Source: Pedobacter sp. SYP-B3415 (GTDB lineage Bacteria; Bacteroidota; Bacteroidia; Sphingobacteriales; Sphingobacteriaceae). From it: a stretch of DNA of 64,000 bases. Below are positions 17,026 to 25,348 of this stretch, in pieces; the stretch's first letter is position 1, and the number at the start of each line of letters is the position of its first letter. Location: the NCBI RefSeq assembly GCF_004138205.1, contig NZ_RXNQ01000034.1, positions 186,001-250,000 on the forward strand, given 5' to 3'. The position numbers and the translations under genes are program-made. Below the pieces are notes generated by a model. That model searched no databases. It saw only the letters and a program-made list of their open reading frames with translations, and was not told the origin of the DNA.

Positions 17026-18024
17026 ATGGAATCTATCAAAGCTGTTAAGATAAAAAATATTGGCATCCTGACTTCGGGCGGTGATTCGCCTGGTATGAAT
17101 GCCGCCATCCGTGCGGTTGTAAGGGCCAGTTATTACTATAATTTATATACCACAGGGGTTATCAGGGGGTATGACGGACTTATCAACAGTGAGTTCATGC
17201 ACCTGGACCGAAAGTCTGTTGCCAACATTATTCAGCGTGGCGGAACAATTCTGAAAACCGCGCGCAGCGAGGGCTTTATGACAAAAGAGGGCCGTGAACT
17301 GGCCTACAAAAACCTTAAAGCAAAACGCATTGACGCGCTGGTGGTGATTGGCGGAGATGGGACCTTTACCGGAGCCAATGTATTTTCGCAGGAGTTTGAC
17401 ATTCCTGTAGTAGGCCTCCCGGGAACTATTGATAACGACCTTGCCGGCACAGACTTCACTATCGGGTATGATTCTGCGCTGAATACCGTTGTTGATGCGG
17501 TAGACCGCATCCGGGATACAGCGGAATCGCACAACAGGCTTTTTATTGTTGAAGTGATGGGGCGTGACTCGGGATTGATCGCCCTGCGGAGCGGTATTGG
17601 CGTGGGTGCGGAGTCTATCATGATCCCTGAAGCAAAAATGACGGTTAATGACCTGATTGACCGCCTGGAGCGCGGGCGAAAAGACAAATCGTCAAAGATC
17701 ATTGTCGTTGCCGAGGGTGACCGATCCGGCGGATCATTCCAGATCGGGGAAACCTTAAAACAGAAGTTTCCCAATTATGACATCCGCGTTTCCGTTCTCG
17801 GACACATTCAGCGCGGCGGAAAACCGAGTTGCATGGACCGCGTATTGGCCAGTCGCCTTGGTGTGGCTGCGGTAGAGGGTTTATTAAGCAGCAAAAGCGG
17901 TGTAATGGTGGGCCTGGTAAACCAGAACATCACCTATACACCGTTTTCGCAAGCCATCAAACATATTGATGCAGAGACCGTAACACCAAACTGGATGAAA
18001 CTGGTCGATATTCTTTCGCTTTAG
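17026..18024 (+). CDS. pfkA: 6-phosphofructokinase (ATP type)
   Basis: PfkA phosphorylates fructose 6-phosphate in glycolysis. All motifs are present in the 332-residue protein: [25 protein letters not shown], the catalytic loop [12 protein letters not shown] (TIDND, with its proton-accepting Asp), [10 protein letters not shown] and [11 protein letters not shown]. The Gly-Gly-Asp-Gly motif is the form seen in ATP-dependent enzymes. A one-mismatch -7 box (TAAATTCG, 16993-17000) lies 25 bases before the start. The gene is alone on this strand and its stop overlaps that of the convergent YbjQ gene by four bases. Confidence 0.97.
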   Translation: MESIKAVKIKNIGILTSGGDSPGMNAAIRAVVRASYYYNLYTTGVIRGYDGLINSEFMHLDRKSVANIIQRGGTILKTARSEGFMTKEGRELAYKNLKAKRIDALVVIGGDGTFTGANVFSQEFDIPVVGLPGTIDNDLAGTDFTIGYDSALNTVVDAVDRIRDTAESHNRLFIVEVMGRDSGLIALRSGIGVGAESIMIPEAKMTVNDLIDRLERGRKDKSSKIIVVAEGDRSGGSFQIGETLKQKFPNYDIRVSVLGHIQRGGKPSCMDRVLASRLGVAAVEGLLSSKSGVMVGLVNQNITYTPFSQAIKHIDAETVTPNWMKLVDILSL

Positions 18025-18353
18025 CCCGGGAGCTGCTCAATAACAACGGCTGTACCGCTGGCAGTTACCATAAGCATACTGCCGCCGTTACCAACAGTTT
18101 CATAATCCAGATCGACACCGATTACAGCGTTGGCGCCAAGTGCCAGCGCATATTGCTGCAGCTCGTTCAGGGCGGTGTCTTTTGCCTCGCGCAAAACCTG
18201 TTCATAAGATCCTGAACGGCCACCTACGATGTCGCGGATGTTTGCGAAAAGGTCCCGGAACAGGTTGGCACCGATAATGGTCTCGCCGGTAACCAATCCG
18301 ATATATCTTACAACTTTGTGTCCTTCAATGGTGGGTGTGGTTGTTACTAACAT
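18021..18353 (-). CDS. YbjQ family protein (heavy-metal-binding fold, UPF0145)
   Basis: A 110-residue cytoplasmic protein matching YbjQ/UPF0145 over its length: [21 protein letters not shown], the long helix [21 protein letters not shown], and [10 protein letters not shown]. The family forms pentameric rings related to a predicted metal-binding domain; the true ligand is not known. It is 43 bases from the nucleotidase gene on the same strand and may share its transcript. Confidence 0.9.
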   Translation of the reverse strand: MLVTTTPTIEGHKVVRYIGLVTGETIIGANLFRDLFANIRDIVGGRSGSYEQVLREAKDTALNELQQYALALGANAVIGVDLDYETVGNGGSMLMVTASGTAVVIEQLPG

Positions 18354-18396
18354 AGTTAAGTTGTTTTTAAATTTTGATGCCGGTACCGGCTAAATG

Positions 18397-18918
18397 TTAC
18401 AGAAGCAGATCGCCTACCTCCTGCCAGGTGCCCACACGTTCATAGCCTGTAAGCAGCATGTTATGGGGCGAGCTGAACAGCAGTGTCCGGCCGGGAAATT
18501 CGCTGAAATTTTTAATCCGGTCATCAATCATGATGTCTGCATTCACGATCTTATTGCCACAAAAAATGATGTTCTGCCAGCTAATGAAAGGAAAATGTTC
18601 TGCCAGCCAGTCATACTTGTCGACGAGCGAATTTCTGAATTCCATGGCGGCAGAAACAATATAGACTTCATATTTCTCCTGTAAGGCTCTGATGACTTCC
18701 TGACTACCGGGAATGACGGCCAGGTCGCGGAAAAATCCCGGCTCATTGATGTAATCAAACCATTTTTCGTTTACTTCTTCCGGAACATGGTGAAATATTT
18801 CGTTTCCGGGATCAATGATCAGATCAAGCGGAACGCCATAATCACGGTTATAAAGATGAACAAACTTGCCGATTGCGTCTGCAATGACCTCGTCCATGTC
18901 AATTACTATTCTTTTCAT
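18397..18918 (-). CDS. 5'(3')-deoxyribonucleotidase, NT5C type (HAD superfamily)
   Basis: 173 residues. The HAD catalytic motif I is IDMDEVIAD (Asp7 and Asp9); motif II is the Ser in YIVSAAME, and motif III/IV is NADIMIDDRIKNF. These enzymes dephosphorylate deoxynucleoside 5'- or 3'-monophosphates, and a DxDEV motif is typical of the NT5C branch. It should be cytoplasmic. It is followed by ybjQ on the same strand; the region between its start and rpsP is a divergent promoter region. Confidence 0.88.
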   Translation of the reverse strand: MKRIVIDMDEVIADAIGKFVHLYNRDYGVPLDLIIDPGNEIFHHVPEEVNEKWFDYINEPGFFRDLAVIPGSQEVIRALQEKYEVYIVSAAMEFRNSLVDKYDWLAEHFPFISWQNIIFCGNKIVNADIMIDDRIKNFSEFPGRTLLFSSPHNMLLTGYERVGTWQEVGDLLL

Positions 18919-19016
18919 AAAAGGTTATGTATATCAGGTAGGGAAATAAAGTCTGAATACCCAAATATCCAGAAATCAAATTAATAACAGATGTTTTTAA
19001 TTTTCAGTAATTTACT

Positions 19017-19024
19017 TATCTTTG
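19017..19024 (+). promoter_or_regulatory. -7 box of rpsP
   Basis: TATCTTTG, an exact TAnnTTTG, 56 bases upstream of the rpsP ATG. The comparatively long leader between them could hold a regulatory structure, but no strong hairpin is seen. Confidence 0.6.
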
Positions 19025-19080
19025 CGGCCCGCAGCACGAAGCTCCGGGAACTATGTTGAATACATAAATCACAGTAAAGA

Positions 19081-19626
19081 ATGGCAACTAAAATCAGATT
19101 GCAACGGTTCGGTAAAAAAGGAAAGCCTTTTTACCATGTAGTAGTAGCGGACGCACGTGCTCCCCGCGATGGTAAATTTATCGAACGCCTGGGTTCTTAC
19201 AACCCGAACACCAACCCTGCAACTATCGATATCGATTTCGAAAAAGCACTGGAGTGGGCCAACAAAGGTGCACAACCTACAGATACCGTAAGAGCGATCC
19301 TTTCTTACAAAGGTATCCTTTACAAAAAACACCTTGAAGGCGGTGTTAAAAAAGGAGCGCTGACTGCAGAGCAGGCAGAAGAGAAATTCCAGACATGGCT
19401 TGACGCAAAAGCAAGCAAGATCAGCGGTAAAGCTGACGAACTTGGAAATGCTAAAGCTGAAGCGCGCAAAGCGGCTCTTGCTGCTGAAGCCAAGAAAAAA
19501 GAAGCTAAAGCTGCTGCCGTTGCTGCTAAAAACGCACCGGTTGAAGAACCTGCAGCTGAAGAAGAGGCACCTGTTGAAGGCGAAGCTCCTGCAGCTGAAG
19601 ATACAACTGAAGAGAACGCAGGATAA
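19081..19626 (+). CDS. rpsP: 30S ribosomal protein S16 with long charged tail
   Basis: The first ~85 residues are a standard S16 ([47 protein letters not shown]). The whole protein is 181 residues, about twice the usual length, because of a C-terminal extension of Ala, Glu and Lys that ends in an acidic run ([19 protein letters not shown]). Such tails are common on S16 in Bacteroidota. It opens the rpsP-rimM-trmD-rplS cluster, and a terminator-like hairpin follows it directly. Confidence 0.97.
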   Translation: MATKIRLQRFGKKGKPFYHVVVADARAPRDGKFIERLGSYNPNTNPATIDIDFEKALEWANKGAQPTDTVRAILSYKGILYKKHLEGGVKKGALTAEQAEEKFQTWLDAKASKISGKADELGNAKAEARKAALAAEAKKKEAKAAAVAAKNAPVEEPAAEEEAPVEGEAPAAEDTTEENAG

Positions 19627-19643
19627 TTACCCATGTATCTCAG

Positions 19644-19681
19644 AAAATAGCGAAGCAGCTTTTGGCGCTTCGCTATTTTTG
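19644..19681 (+). terminator. Terminator or attenuator between rpsP and rimM
   Basis: The stem AAAATAGCGAAGC / GCTTCGCTATTTT (13 bp, loop of 10) runs into a T-rich tail. It should reduce the flow of transcription from rpsP into rimM and trmD, giving S16 a higher dose than the two modification factors. Its tail also forms a -7 box. Confidence 0.8.
19674..19681 (+). promoter_or_regulatory. -7 box overlapping the rpsP terminator tail
   Basis: TATTTTTG fits TAnnTTTG exactly and lies 30 bases before the rimM ATG. It shares its bases with the descending arm and T-tail of the terminator, so rimM-trmD may restart from it. The match could be a chance result of the T-rich tail. Confidence 0.4.
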
Positions 19682-19711
19682 TTTGCACCCGATCAGTTCT
19701 GAACGCATTAC

Positions 19712-20239
19712 ATGAAACACGAAGAAGCATTTTACGTAGGTTATATAACCAAAACCCGGGGTCTGAAAGGTGAACTTCAGGTCTTTTTTGAAACAGACCG
19801 GTACGAACAACTGGATCCGGATGTTTTTTTTGTTGATATGGCCGGAAAGCTTGTTCCCTACTTTGTAGGAAGCCTGAAGATCCAGTCAAACAGTACGGGC
19901 TACCTCATGCTTGATGATGTAGATCATATAGATAAAGCACAGCCGCTCGTAAAAAAGAAACTGTATCTTCCATTAGATCAGAAACCGGTTGCCGGCCAGG
20001 ATGATTTTAGCTTTACAGATCTGAAGGGTTTTGTCGTTACCGACAAACAGCTTGGACCTTTGGGTCAGATTTCGGAAGTTCATGTTTATCCGCAGCAGTT
20101 TGTTGCTGCCCTGATCTTCAAGGAGAAGGAAGTGCTTTTTCCATTGAACGAGGACTTTATTGTAAACATAGATCAGGAAGCCGAAACGGTTGAGACCGAC
20201 CTGCCGGAGGGTTTGCTCGATGTTTATCTTGAAGCCTGA
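19712..20239 (+). CDS. rimM: Ribosome maturation factor RimM
   Basis: RimM helps assemble the 30S head and binds S19. The 175-residue product has the N-terminal RimM barrel (YVGYITKTRGLKGELQVFFE, with the GLKGE motif) and the C-terminal PRC-barrel (LKGFVVTDKQLGPLGQI ... VLFPLNEDFIVNID, ending in LPEGLLDVYLE). It lies between rpsP and trmD, with 24 bases to trmD. Confidence 0.96.
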   Translation: MKHEEAFYVGYITKTRGLKGELQVFFETDRYEQLDPDVFFVDMAGKLVPYFVGSLKIQSNSTGYLMLDDVDHIDKAQPLVKKKLYLPLDQKPVAGQDDFSFTDLKGFVVTDKQLGPLGQISEVHVYPQQFVAALIFKEKEVLFPLNEDFIVNIDQEAETVETDLPEGLLDVYLEA

Positions 20240-20263
20240 TTACGAACCGTTAAACAAGCTATT

Positions 20264-20938
20264 ATGCGTGTTGATATTATAACTGTGCTGCCGGCTTTGC
20301 TGGAAAGTCCGTTTGCTCATTCCATTCTCCAGCGTGCCCAGAAAAAGGGGCTGGCAGAAATCGTTGTGCATAACCTGCGCGACTATTCACAGCAGAAGCA
20401 GAAAAGCGTTGATGATTATCCATATGGAGGAGGCAGCGGAATGGTAATGACAATAGAACCGTTTGCAAGGTGCATTGAAGCCCTGAAAGCAGAGCGTTCA
20501 TACGATGAGGTGATCTTCATGACTCCCGACGGCGTAACGCTGAATCAGGGCATAGCCAACGAGCTGTCTATCAAAAAAAACCTGATCATTCTTTGCGGTC
20601 ATTACAAAGGCATTGACCAGCGTATCAGGGACCTGTTTGTGACACGCGAATTGTCTGTGGGCGATTATGTTTTATCCGGAGGAGAATTGCCTGCTGCAAT
20701 TGTTGTAGACGCTGTTGTCCGGTTGATTCCCGGCGTATTGTCTGATGAGACATCAGCCCTGAGCGACAGCTTTCAGGATGACTTGCTTGATGCCCCTGTT
20801 TATACGCGTCCGGCCGACTGGAACGGGCACAAAGTGCCTGATATTCTGCTGAGCGGGCACCAGGCAAAAATAGACGAGTGGAGGCACGAACAGGCAATAG
20901 AGCGTACCCGGCAAAGACGACCTGATCTGTTAAAGTAA
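20264..20938 (+). CDS. trmD: tRNA (guanine37-N1)-methyltransferase
   Basis: TrmD methylates G37 of tRNAs and so prevents frameshifting. The 224-residue SPOUT enzyme shows the family motifs: [27 protein letters not shown], and the knotted SAM-binding region [16 protein letters not shown], with the C-terminal domain [20 protein letters not shown]. It is cotranscribed with rimM; rplS follows after 139 bp. Confidence 0.97.
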   Translation: MRVDIITVLPALLESPFAHSILQRAQKKGLAEIVVHNLRDYSQQKQKSVDDYPYGGGSGMVMTIEPFARCIEALKAERSYDEVIFMTPDGVTLNQGIANELSIKKNLIILCGHYKGIDQRIRDLFVTRELSVGDYVLSGGELPAAIVVDAVVRLIPGVLSDETSALSDSFQDDLLDAPVYTRPADWNGHKVPDILLSGHQAKIDEWRHEQAIERTRQRRPDLLK

Positions 20939-21077
20939 TCAGCGCTTTAACTGCCCGAATGTTGATTTCGTGCAGAATGTTGAAAAAAATAAAAACTGTT
21001 TTTAATTATCGAAAATTATCCCTAATATTGCAGTCCGAATTTCAGGAAAAAGAAATTCAGTTTAATAGCTTAAAATC

Positions 21078-21425
21078 ATGGATTTAGTAAAATTTGTTGA
21101 AGAGCAGGCCATCGCCCAGAAAGAGTTTCCTGCGTTCAAGTCAGGAGATACAGTGAGTGTTCACTATAAGATTCGCGAGGGTAACAAGGAACGTGTTCAG
21201 ATTTACCAGGGTGTTGTGATTCAACGCAACAGCGCCGGTGCCAACGAAACTTTTACTGTTCGTAAAATGAGCAATGGTGTAGGTGTTGAGCGTATCTTCC
21301 CTTTCAACTCGCCTAACATCGAGAAAGTTGAAGTAAACAGCTACGGTAAAGTTCGCAGAGCTAAATTGTTCTACCTGCGTGCATTGACCGGTAAAGCTGC
21401 CCGTATCAAATCGAAAAGAGTTTAG
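21078..21425 (+). CDS. rplS: 50S ribosomal protein L19
   Basis: A 115-residue L19 of normal length, with [29 protein letters not shown] and the C-terminal [20 protein letters not shown]. It sits at the subunit interface. A one-mismatch -7 box (TAATATTG at 21023-21030) is upstream, in the 139-bp gap after trmD, so it may have its own start. A strong terminator follows at 21447. Confidence 0.97.
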   Translation: MDLVKFVEEQAIAQKEFPAFKSGDTVSVHYKIREGNKERVQIYQGVVIQRNSAGANETFTVRKMSNGVGVERIFPFNSPNIEKVEVNSYGKVRRAKLFYLRALTGKAARIKSKRV

Positions 21426-21446
21426 TCTCGTTTATAAAGACAACAG

Positions 21447-21482
21447 AGCCTCCACGATGTATTTCGTGGAGGCTTTTTGTTT
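21447..21482 (+). terminator. Intrinsic terminator after rplS
   Basis: The 11-bp stem AGCCTCCACGA / TCGTGGAGGCT with loop TGTATT (21447-21474) is followed by TTTTGTTTT. The -7 box of the next gene begins immediately after the tail. Confidence 0.9.
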
Positions 21483-21490
21483 TATCTTTG
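21483..21490 (+). promoter_or_regulatory. -7 box of the amino-acid dehydrogenase gene
   Basis: TATCTTTG, exact, 19 bases before the ATG at 21510. It lies inside the longer ORF beginning at 21477, which shows that ATG 21510 is the real start. Confidence 0.6.
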
Positions 21491-21509
21491 CGCCACTAAC
21501 CAGAAATTC

Positions 21510-22736
21510 ATGAAAGAACTTTTAGAAAAATTCGAGACCCGGCGTCCTGAAATTGTCTTCGAATGGAAAGATACCGAGACTGAGGCCGAAGGCTGGGTTG
21601 TAATTAATTCGCTGCGCGGTGGTGCAGCAGGCGGCGGAACGCGCATGCGTAAAGGACTTGACAAACGAGAGGTGGAGTCGCTCGCAAAGACCATGGAAGT
21701 GAAATTCACGGTATCAGGCCCCCCTATTGGCGGCGCTAAGTCAGGCATCAATTTCGATCCTTCAGATCCCCGTAAAAAGGAGGTGCTCGAGCGCTGGTAC
21801 AAAGCTGTCATGCCCCTGCTAAAAAACTATTATGGTACCGGGGGCGACCTGAATATTGATGAGATTCATGAGGTCATTCCGATTACGGAGAATTATGGGC
21901 TGTGGCATCCGCAGGAAGGCGTGATCACTGGGCACTACCAGGCGCGTGAAAACGAACGCATTCATCAGATCGGTCAATTGCGTTACGGCGTCTCAAAGGT
22001 ACTTGAAGATCTGAATTACACTCCCGATATCAAACGTAAGTACAAGGTAGCAGACATGATTACCGGCTACGGTGTTGCAGAGTCGATCAGGCATTTTTAC
22101 GCGCTCTGGGGTGGCGAACTGAATGGAAAACGTGCAATTATTCAGGGCTGGGGAAATGTTGCTGCTGCCGCAGGATATTACCTGGCACAGCACGGCGTTC
22201 AGATTGTAGGCATTATTGACCGGGCCGGCGGATTGATCAGCGAGAACGGATTCAGCTTCAGAGAAATCGAGCAGCTTTTTAACGAACGTCAGGGCAATAT
22301 GCTGGTGTCCGAAGACCTGATTTCATTTGAGGAAGCAAACCGGCGCATTTGGTCGCTTGATGCAGAAATATTTGTTCCTGCTGCGGCCTCCAGGCTTGTA
22401 CAACAGGCCGAACTTGACAGCATGATCAGCCATGGACTTGAAGTCATTGCCTGCGGGGCAAATGTGCCCTTTGCAGATAAAGAGATCTTTTTCGGGCAGA
22501 TTATGGAATATGCTGACAACCATGTGGCCGTAATCCCCGATTTTGTGGCAAACTGCGGCATGGCCAGGGTGTTTGCCTATCTGATGCAGCGCAATGTAGA
22601 GATGAGCGATGATGCTATTTTCAGCGATGTGTCTGACGTGATAGGCTCTGCGCTTCAGCGTATTTTTGAACAGTCGCCTTTAAAAACAAGACTTTCAGCC
22701 ACTGCTTTTGAGATCGCATTGAAACAACTCATATAA
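21510..22736 (+). CDS. Glu/Leu/Phe/Val dehydrogenase family protein
   Basis: An NAD(P)-dependent oxidative deaminase of amino acids, 408 residues. The dimerisation domain holds the glycine-rich substrate loop SLRGGAAGGGTRMRKG and the catalytic lysine region SGPPIGGAKSGINFDP; the Rossmann domain has the dinucleotide motif IIQGWGNVAAAAGY. The sequence is closer to the branched-chain/general Glu-Leu-Phe-Val dehydrogenase group than to classic GdhA, so the substrate is uncertain. It starts an operon with a MscS-type channel two bases downstream. Confidence 0.9.
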   Translation: MKELLEKFETRRPEIVFEWKDTETEAEGWVVINSLRGGAAGGGTRMRKGLDKREVESLAKTMEVKFTVSGPPIGGAKSGINFDPSDPRKKEVLERWYKAVMPLLKNYYGTGGDLNIDEIHEVIPITENYGLWHPQEGVITGHYQARENERIHQIGQLRYGVSKVLEDLNYTPDIKRKYKVADMITGYGVAESIRHFYALWGGELNGKRAIIQGWGNVAAAAGYYLAQHGVQIVGIIDRAGGLISENGFSFREIEQLFNERQGNMLVSEDLISFEEANRRIWSLDAEIFVPAAASRLVQQAELDSMISHGLEVIACGANVPFADKEIFFGQIMEYADNHVAVIPDFVANCGMARVFAYLMQRNVEMSDDAIFSDVSDVIGSALQRIFEQSPLKTRLSATAFEIALKQLI

Positions 22737-22738
22737 CT

Positions 22739-23854
22739 ATGGACCACAAATTTTTTGAACAGGTATTCTGGGGAAACACAGTAAAAGACTACTGCTTTTT
22801 TCTTGGCATCATTTTACTCGGCCTAGTCTTCAAGCGCCTTGTCTCGAAGCTGTTTAGCGTGCTGTTGTATCGCCTGTTCAAAAGATTTGCGGAAAATACC
22901 AGCGGCGATACATTTATTGCGCTGCTGCTAAAGCCAATCGAAGCCTTCCTGAGTTTTGCGACTGCTTACCTCGCCGTGAATCAGCTCAGATATCCTCTGG
23001 ACGAAACGTTATACCGCTATACCAAGGTAGTAGGCAAGGCAAAAGAAAAAATTCCGGTCAGTATAGGCGAATTCATAGACAAGATTTTTTTGTTTATGAT
23101 CATCGTGTCAGTATTCTGGATCGTGCTTCGCATTATTGATTTTATGTCTCATGTGCTTCTTTACAAAGCTGAGCAGACACAGAACCGGGGTAACGGTCAG
23201 CTGGTGCCCTTTCTGAAGGAGCTGATCAAAACGATTATCTGTTTTATCGGCTTTTTTGTGCTGCTTGGATTTGTATTCGAGATTAATGTGTTAACACTCA
23301 TCACTGGTCTTGGCATAGGCGGTATTGCCATTGCGCTGGCTGCAAAAGAAAGCCTGGAGAATCTGCTCGGCTCATTTACTATTTTTCTTGATAAACCCTT
23401 TACCGTCGGCGATCTTGTCAAGGTAGATGGTGTCGAGGGAACTGTAGAGAAGGTCGGTTTTCGCAGTACCCTGATCCGGTCTTCAGACAAGACCATGGTC
23501 ACCATTCCAAACAAGGCTATGATCGATGGTGTGCTGGAAAATATTACGCTACGCAATTTACGGAAAGTGAAATTTCAGGTTGGCGTAGTCTATGAAACAA
23601 CAGATGTGCAACTAAAACAGATTATCAGAGATATTAAAGATGCGCTGGAGGCTGAGCCTGAGATTATGAAAGACTATACCGTTCACCTGGATAGTTTTGG
23701 CGATTCTGCAATCAATATCGATGTAACCTATTTTGTCAGCAGCCCCGCTCATGCGGACTACCTGAAGATCAAGGAGCGCATCAACTTCAGCGTCATGGAA
23801 ATCGTAAAGAACAACAGATCTGATTTTGCCTATCCTACACAGAGACAGGTCTGA
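22739..23854 (+). CDS. MscS-family mechanosensitive channel
   Basis: 371 residues with an N-terminal helix and about three further membrane segments, followed by the pore helix and the MscS beta domain: GLGIGGIAIALAAKESLENLLGSF is the TM3-like pore region and PFTVGDLVKVDGVEGTVEKVGFRST is the beta-domain signature. These channels open under membrane tension to relieve osmotic shock. It is two bases from the dehydrogenase stop, so it is cotranscribed, although no functional link is evident. Convergent with the next minus-strand set. Confidence 0.92.
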   Translation: MDHKFFEQVFWGNTVKDYCFFLGIILLGLVFKRLVSKLFSVLLYRLFKRFAENTSGDTFIALLLKPIEAFLSFATAYLAVNQLRYPLDETLYRYTKVVGKAKEKIPVSIGEFIDKIFLFMIIVSVFWIVLRIIDFMSHVLLYKAEQTQNRGNGQLVPFLKELIKTIICFIGFFVLLGFVFEINVLTLITGLGIGGIAIALAAKESLENLLGSFTIFLDKPFTVGDLVKVDGVEGTVEKVGFRSTLIRSSDKTMVTIPNKAMIDGVLENITLRNLRKVKFQVGVVYETTDVQLKQIIRDIKDALEAEPEIMKDYTVHLDSFGDSAINIDVTYFVSSPAHADYLKIKERINFSVMEIVKNNRSDFAYPTQRQV

Positions 23855-23866
23855 TTTTTTCCGAAG

Positions 23867-24073
23867 CTAACTTTTTTTTGCCGGCACCTGTGGTTTGGCT
23901 GTAGCTTTAGCTACCCCGAACCTTGCAGGTTTTTTCATACAGCAGGATTTTTGCGATTTCAGGTCTGTACTACAGGCAGACTTAGCCTGTTTTTTTTGAG
24001 ACTTAGCTTTCGTTTGTCCCTGGCTGTAAGAAATGCATAAAACCAGAGCGAGGCCAGTGATGATCTTTTTCAT
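23867..24073 (-). CDS. Small exported Lys/Cys-rich protein, unknown function
   Basis: A 68-residue protein with a typical signal peptide (MKKIITGLALVLCISYSQG-Q). The ~48-residue mature part is rich in Lys, Ala and Ser and has three cysteines, one in ACSTD and an adjacent pair in SCCMKKP. No family is recognised. The cysteines might bind a metal or form disulfides, but nothing proves it. It follows the phosphatidylserine decarboxylase-like gene by four bases, which supports its being a real gene at the end of that operon. Confidence 0.6.
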   Translation of the reverse strand: MKKIITGLALVLCISYSQGQTKAKSQKKQAKSACSTDLKSQKSCCMKKPARFGVAKATAKPQVPAKKS

Positions 24074-24077
24074 ATTC

Positions 24078-24737
24078 TTAAGTTAATTCAGCAAGGGTCG
24101 TTATACCACCCTTAACAACATCACCCAGGTTGACATTGATTTTTGTTCCCAGCGGAAGGAAAATATCCACACGGGAACCGAATTTGATGAAGCCGAACTC
24201 TTCCGCCTGGGTTACCTTGTCTCCCTCTTTTACATACCAGACAATCCGACGCGCAAGCGCTCCGGCAATCTGCCTGAAAAGTACAGGCGTGCCTCCTGCA
24301 TTCTCTACCACAACTGTGGTGCGCTCATTTTCTGTCGAGGATTTTGGATTCCATGCAGCCAGGTATTTTCCGGGATGGTATTTAAAGAACTTTACCGTTC
24401 CGGTGATGGGATTCCGGTTAATATGCACATTGATCGGAGACATAAAGACAGACACCTGCAATCGCTTGTCTTTAAAATATTCGCCTTCTTCGGTTTCTTC
24501 GATCACAACCACTTTGCCGTCTGCAGGGCAAATGACAAGGTTATCGCCGGCGCTAAAGGTACGCCGCGGATTGCGAAAAAACTGCAGCACTATCAGAAAC
24601 AGCGCAATTGAAAAAATATACACCAGCCAGCGCAGCCAGGCCACATCGCCAAAACGGTAATCAATTACTGCATTGAGGATAAAGATAAAAAGAACAGTAA
24701 CTGCGATACTTGTGTAGCCTTCTTTATGAATGGTCAT
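24078..24737 (-). CDS. psd: Phosphatidylserine decarboxylase family protein
   Basis: A 219-residue pyruvoyl enzyme of the short (archaeal/Bacteroidota) type that makes phosphatidylethanolamine. Two N-terminal membrane helices (about 10-50) precede the domain with ICPADGKVVVIEE, FMSPINVHINRNPITG, HPGKYLAAWNPKSSTENERT and EEFGFIKFGSRVDIF; the Ser of FGSR is the self-cleavage and pyruvoyl residue. The ORF is open to 24914, but the start at 24737 (MTIHKEGYTSIA) fits family length and avoids overlapping hpt. It is third in a minus-strand operon after the glycosyltransferase and hpt genes. Confidence 0.92.
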   Translation of the reverse strand: MTIHKEGYTSIAVTVLFIFILNAVIDYRFGDVAWLRWLVYIFSIALFLIVLQFFRNPRRTFSAGDNLVICPADGKVVVIEETEEGEYFKDKRLQVSVFMSPINVHINRNPITGTVKFFKYHPGKYLAAWNPKSSTENERTTVVVENAGGTPVLFRQIAGALARRIVWYVKEGDKVTQAEEFGFIKFGSRVDIFLPLGTKINVNLGDVVKGGITTLAELT

Positions 24738-24783
24738 TGTGATGAATATTTTTCGCCTACAAAGGTCGTAAAAATATGTGAGA

Positions 24784-25344
24784 TTAAGGTAAAGGCGGAG
24801 GTACGGTGACCGCCCGGTAAATGTCGCGAAGGTTGCGTCCCAGGCCATTATAATCAAGTCCGTAGCCAACAACAAACTCATTTGCAATTTCAAAGCCAAC
24901 GTATTCGAGCTCATCTATCGGCGACTTTAAAGCGGTAGGCTTTAGCAACAGACTGCATACTTTAACAGAAGCGGGCCCTTTCGCCCAGACTTTCCTGAGA
25001 ATATGCGTCAGGGTAAGCCCTGTATCAACGATATCTTCGACAAGAATGACATCACGCCCGGCAAGATCATCAGGGAGGCCAAAAATCTCGCGCACTTCGC
25101 CGCTGCTTTCTGTACCATGGTAGGATGCAACACGGATAAACCCGGTTTCACAGGGTACATCGACCTCTTTCAGCAAATCTGCCATAAACAGGAAACTGCC
25201 ATTCAGTACGCCGATAAACACAGGACATTTATTCTCATAATCAACATTCAGCTGGATGGCGATGAGGCGGATCCGCTTGTTGATGTTGTCGTTTTCCAGC
25301 AGGATCTCGAACTTTTTGTCTTCTATCTGTACAGTATTCATCAT
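24784..25344 (-). CDS. hpt: Hypoxanthine phosphoribosyltransferase
   Basis: Hpt salvages hypoxanthine and guanine with PRPP. The 186-residue product has the PRPP-binding motif VILVEDIVDTGLTL, the FIGVLNGSFLF loop, the flexible-loop strand RVASYHGTESSG, and a C-terminal purine-pocket region YVGFEIANEFVVGYGLDYN. It begins with two Met codons; either could be the start. The upstream gene stops four bases before it, and the decarboxylase gene begins 46 bases after it. Confidence 0.95.
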   Translation of the reverse strand: MMNTVQIEDKKFEILLENDNINKRIRLIAIQLNVDYENKCPVFIGVLNGSFLFMADLLKEVDVPCETGFIRVASYHGTESSGEVREIFGLPDDLAGRDVILVEDIVDTGLTLTHILRKVWAKGPASVKVCSLLLKPTALKSPIDELEYVGFEIANEFVVGYGLDYNGLGRNLRDIYRAVTVPPPLP

Positions 25345-25348
25345 CAGC

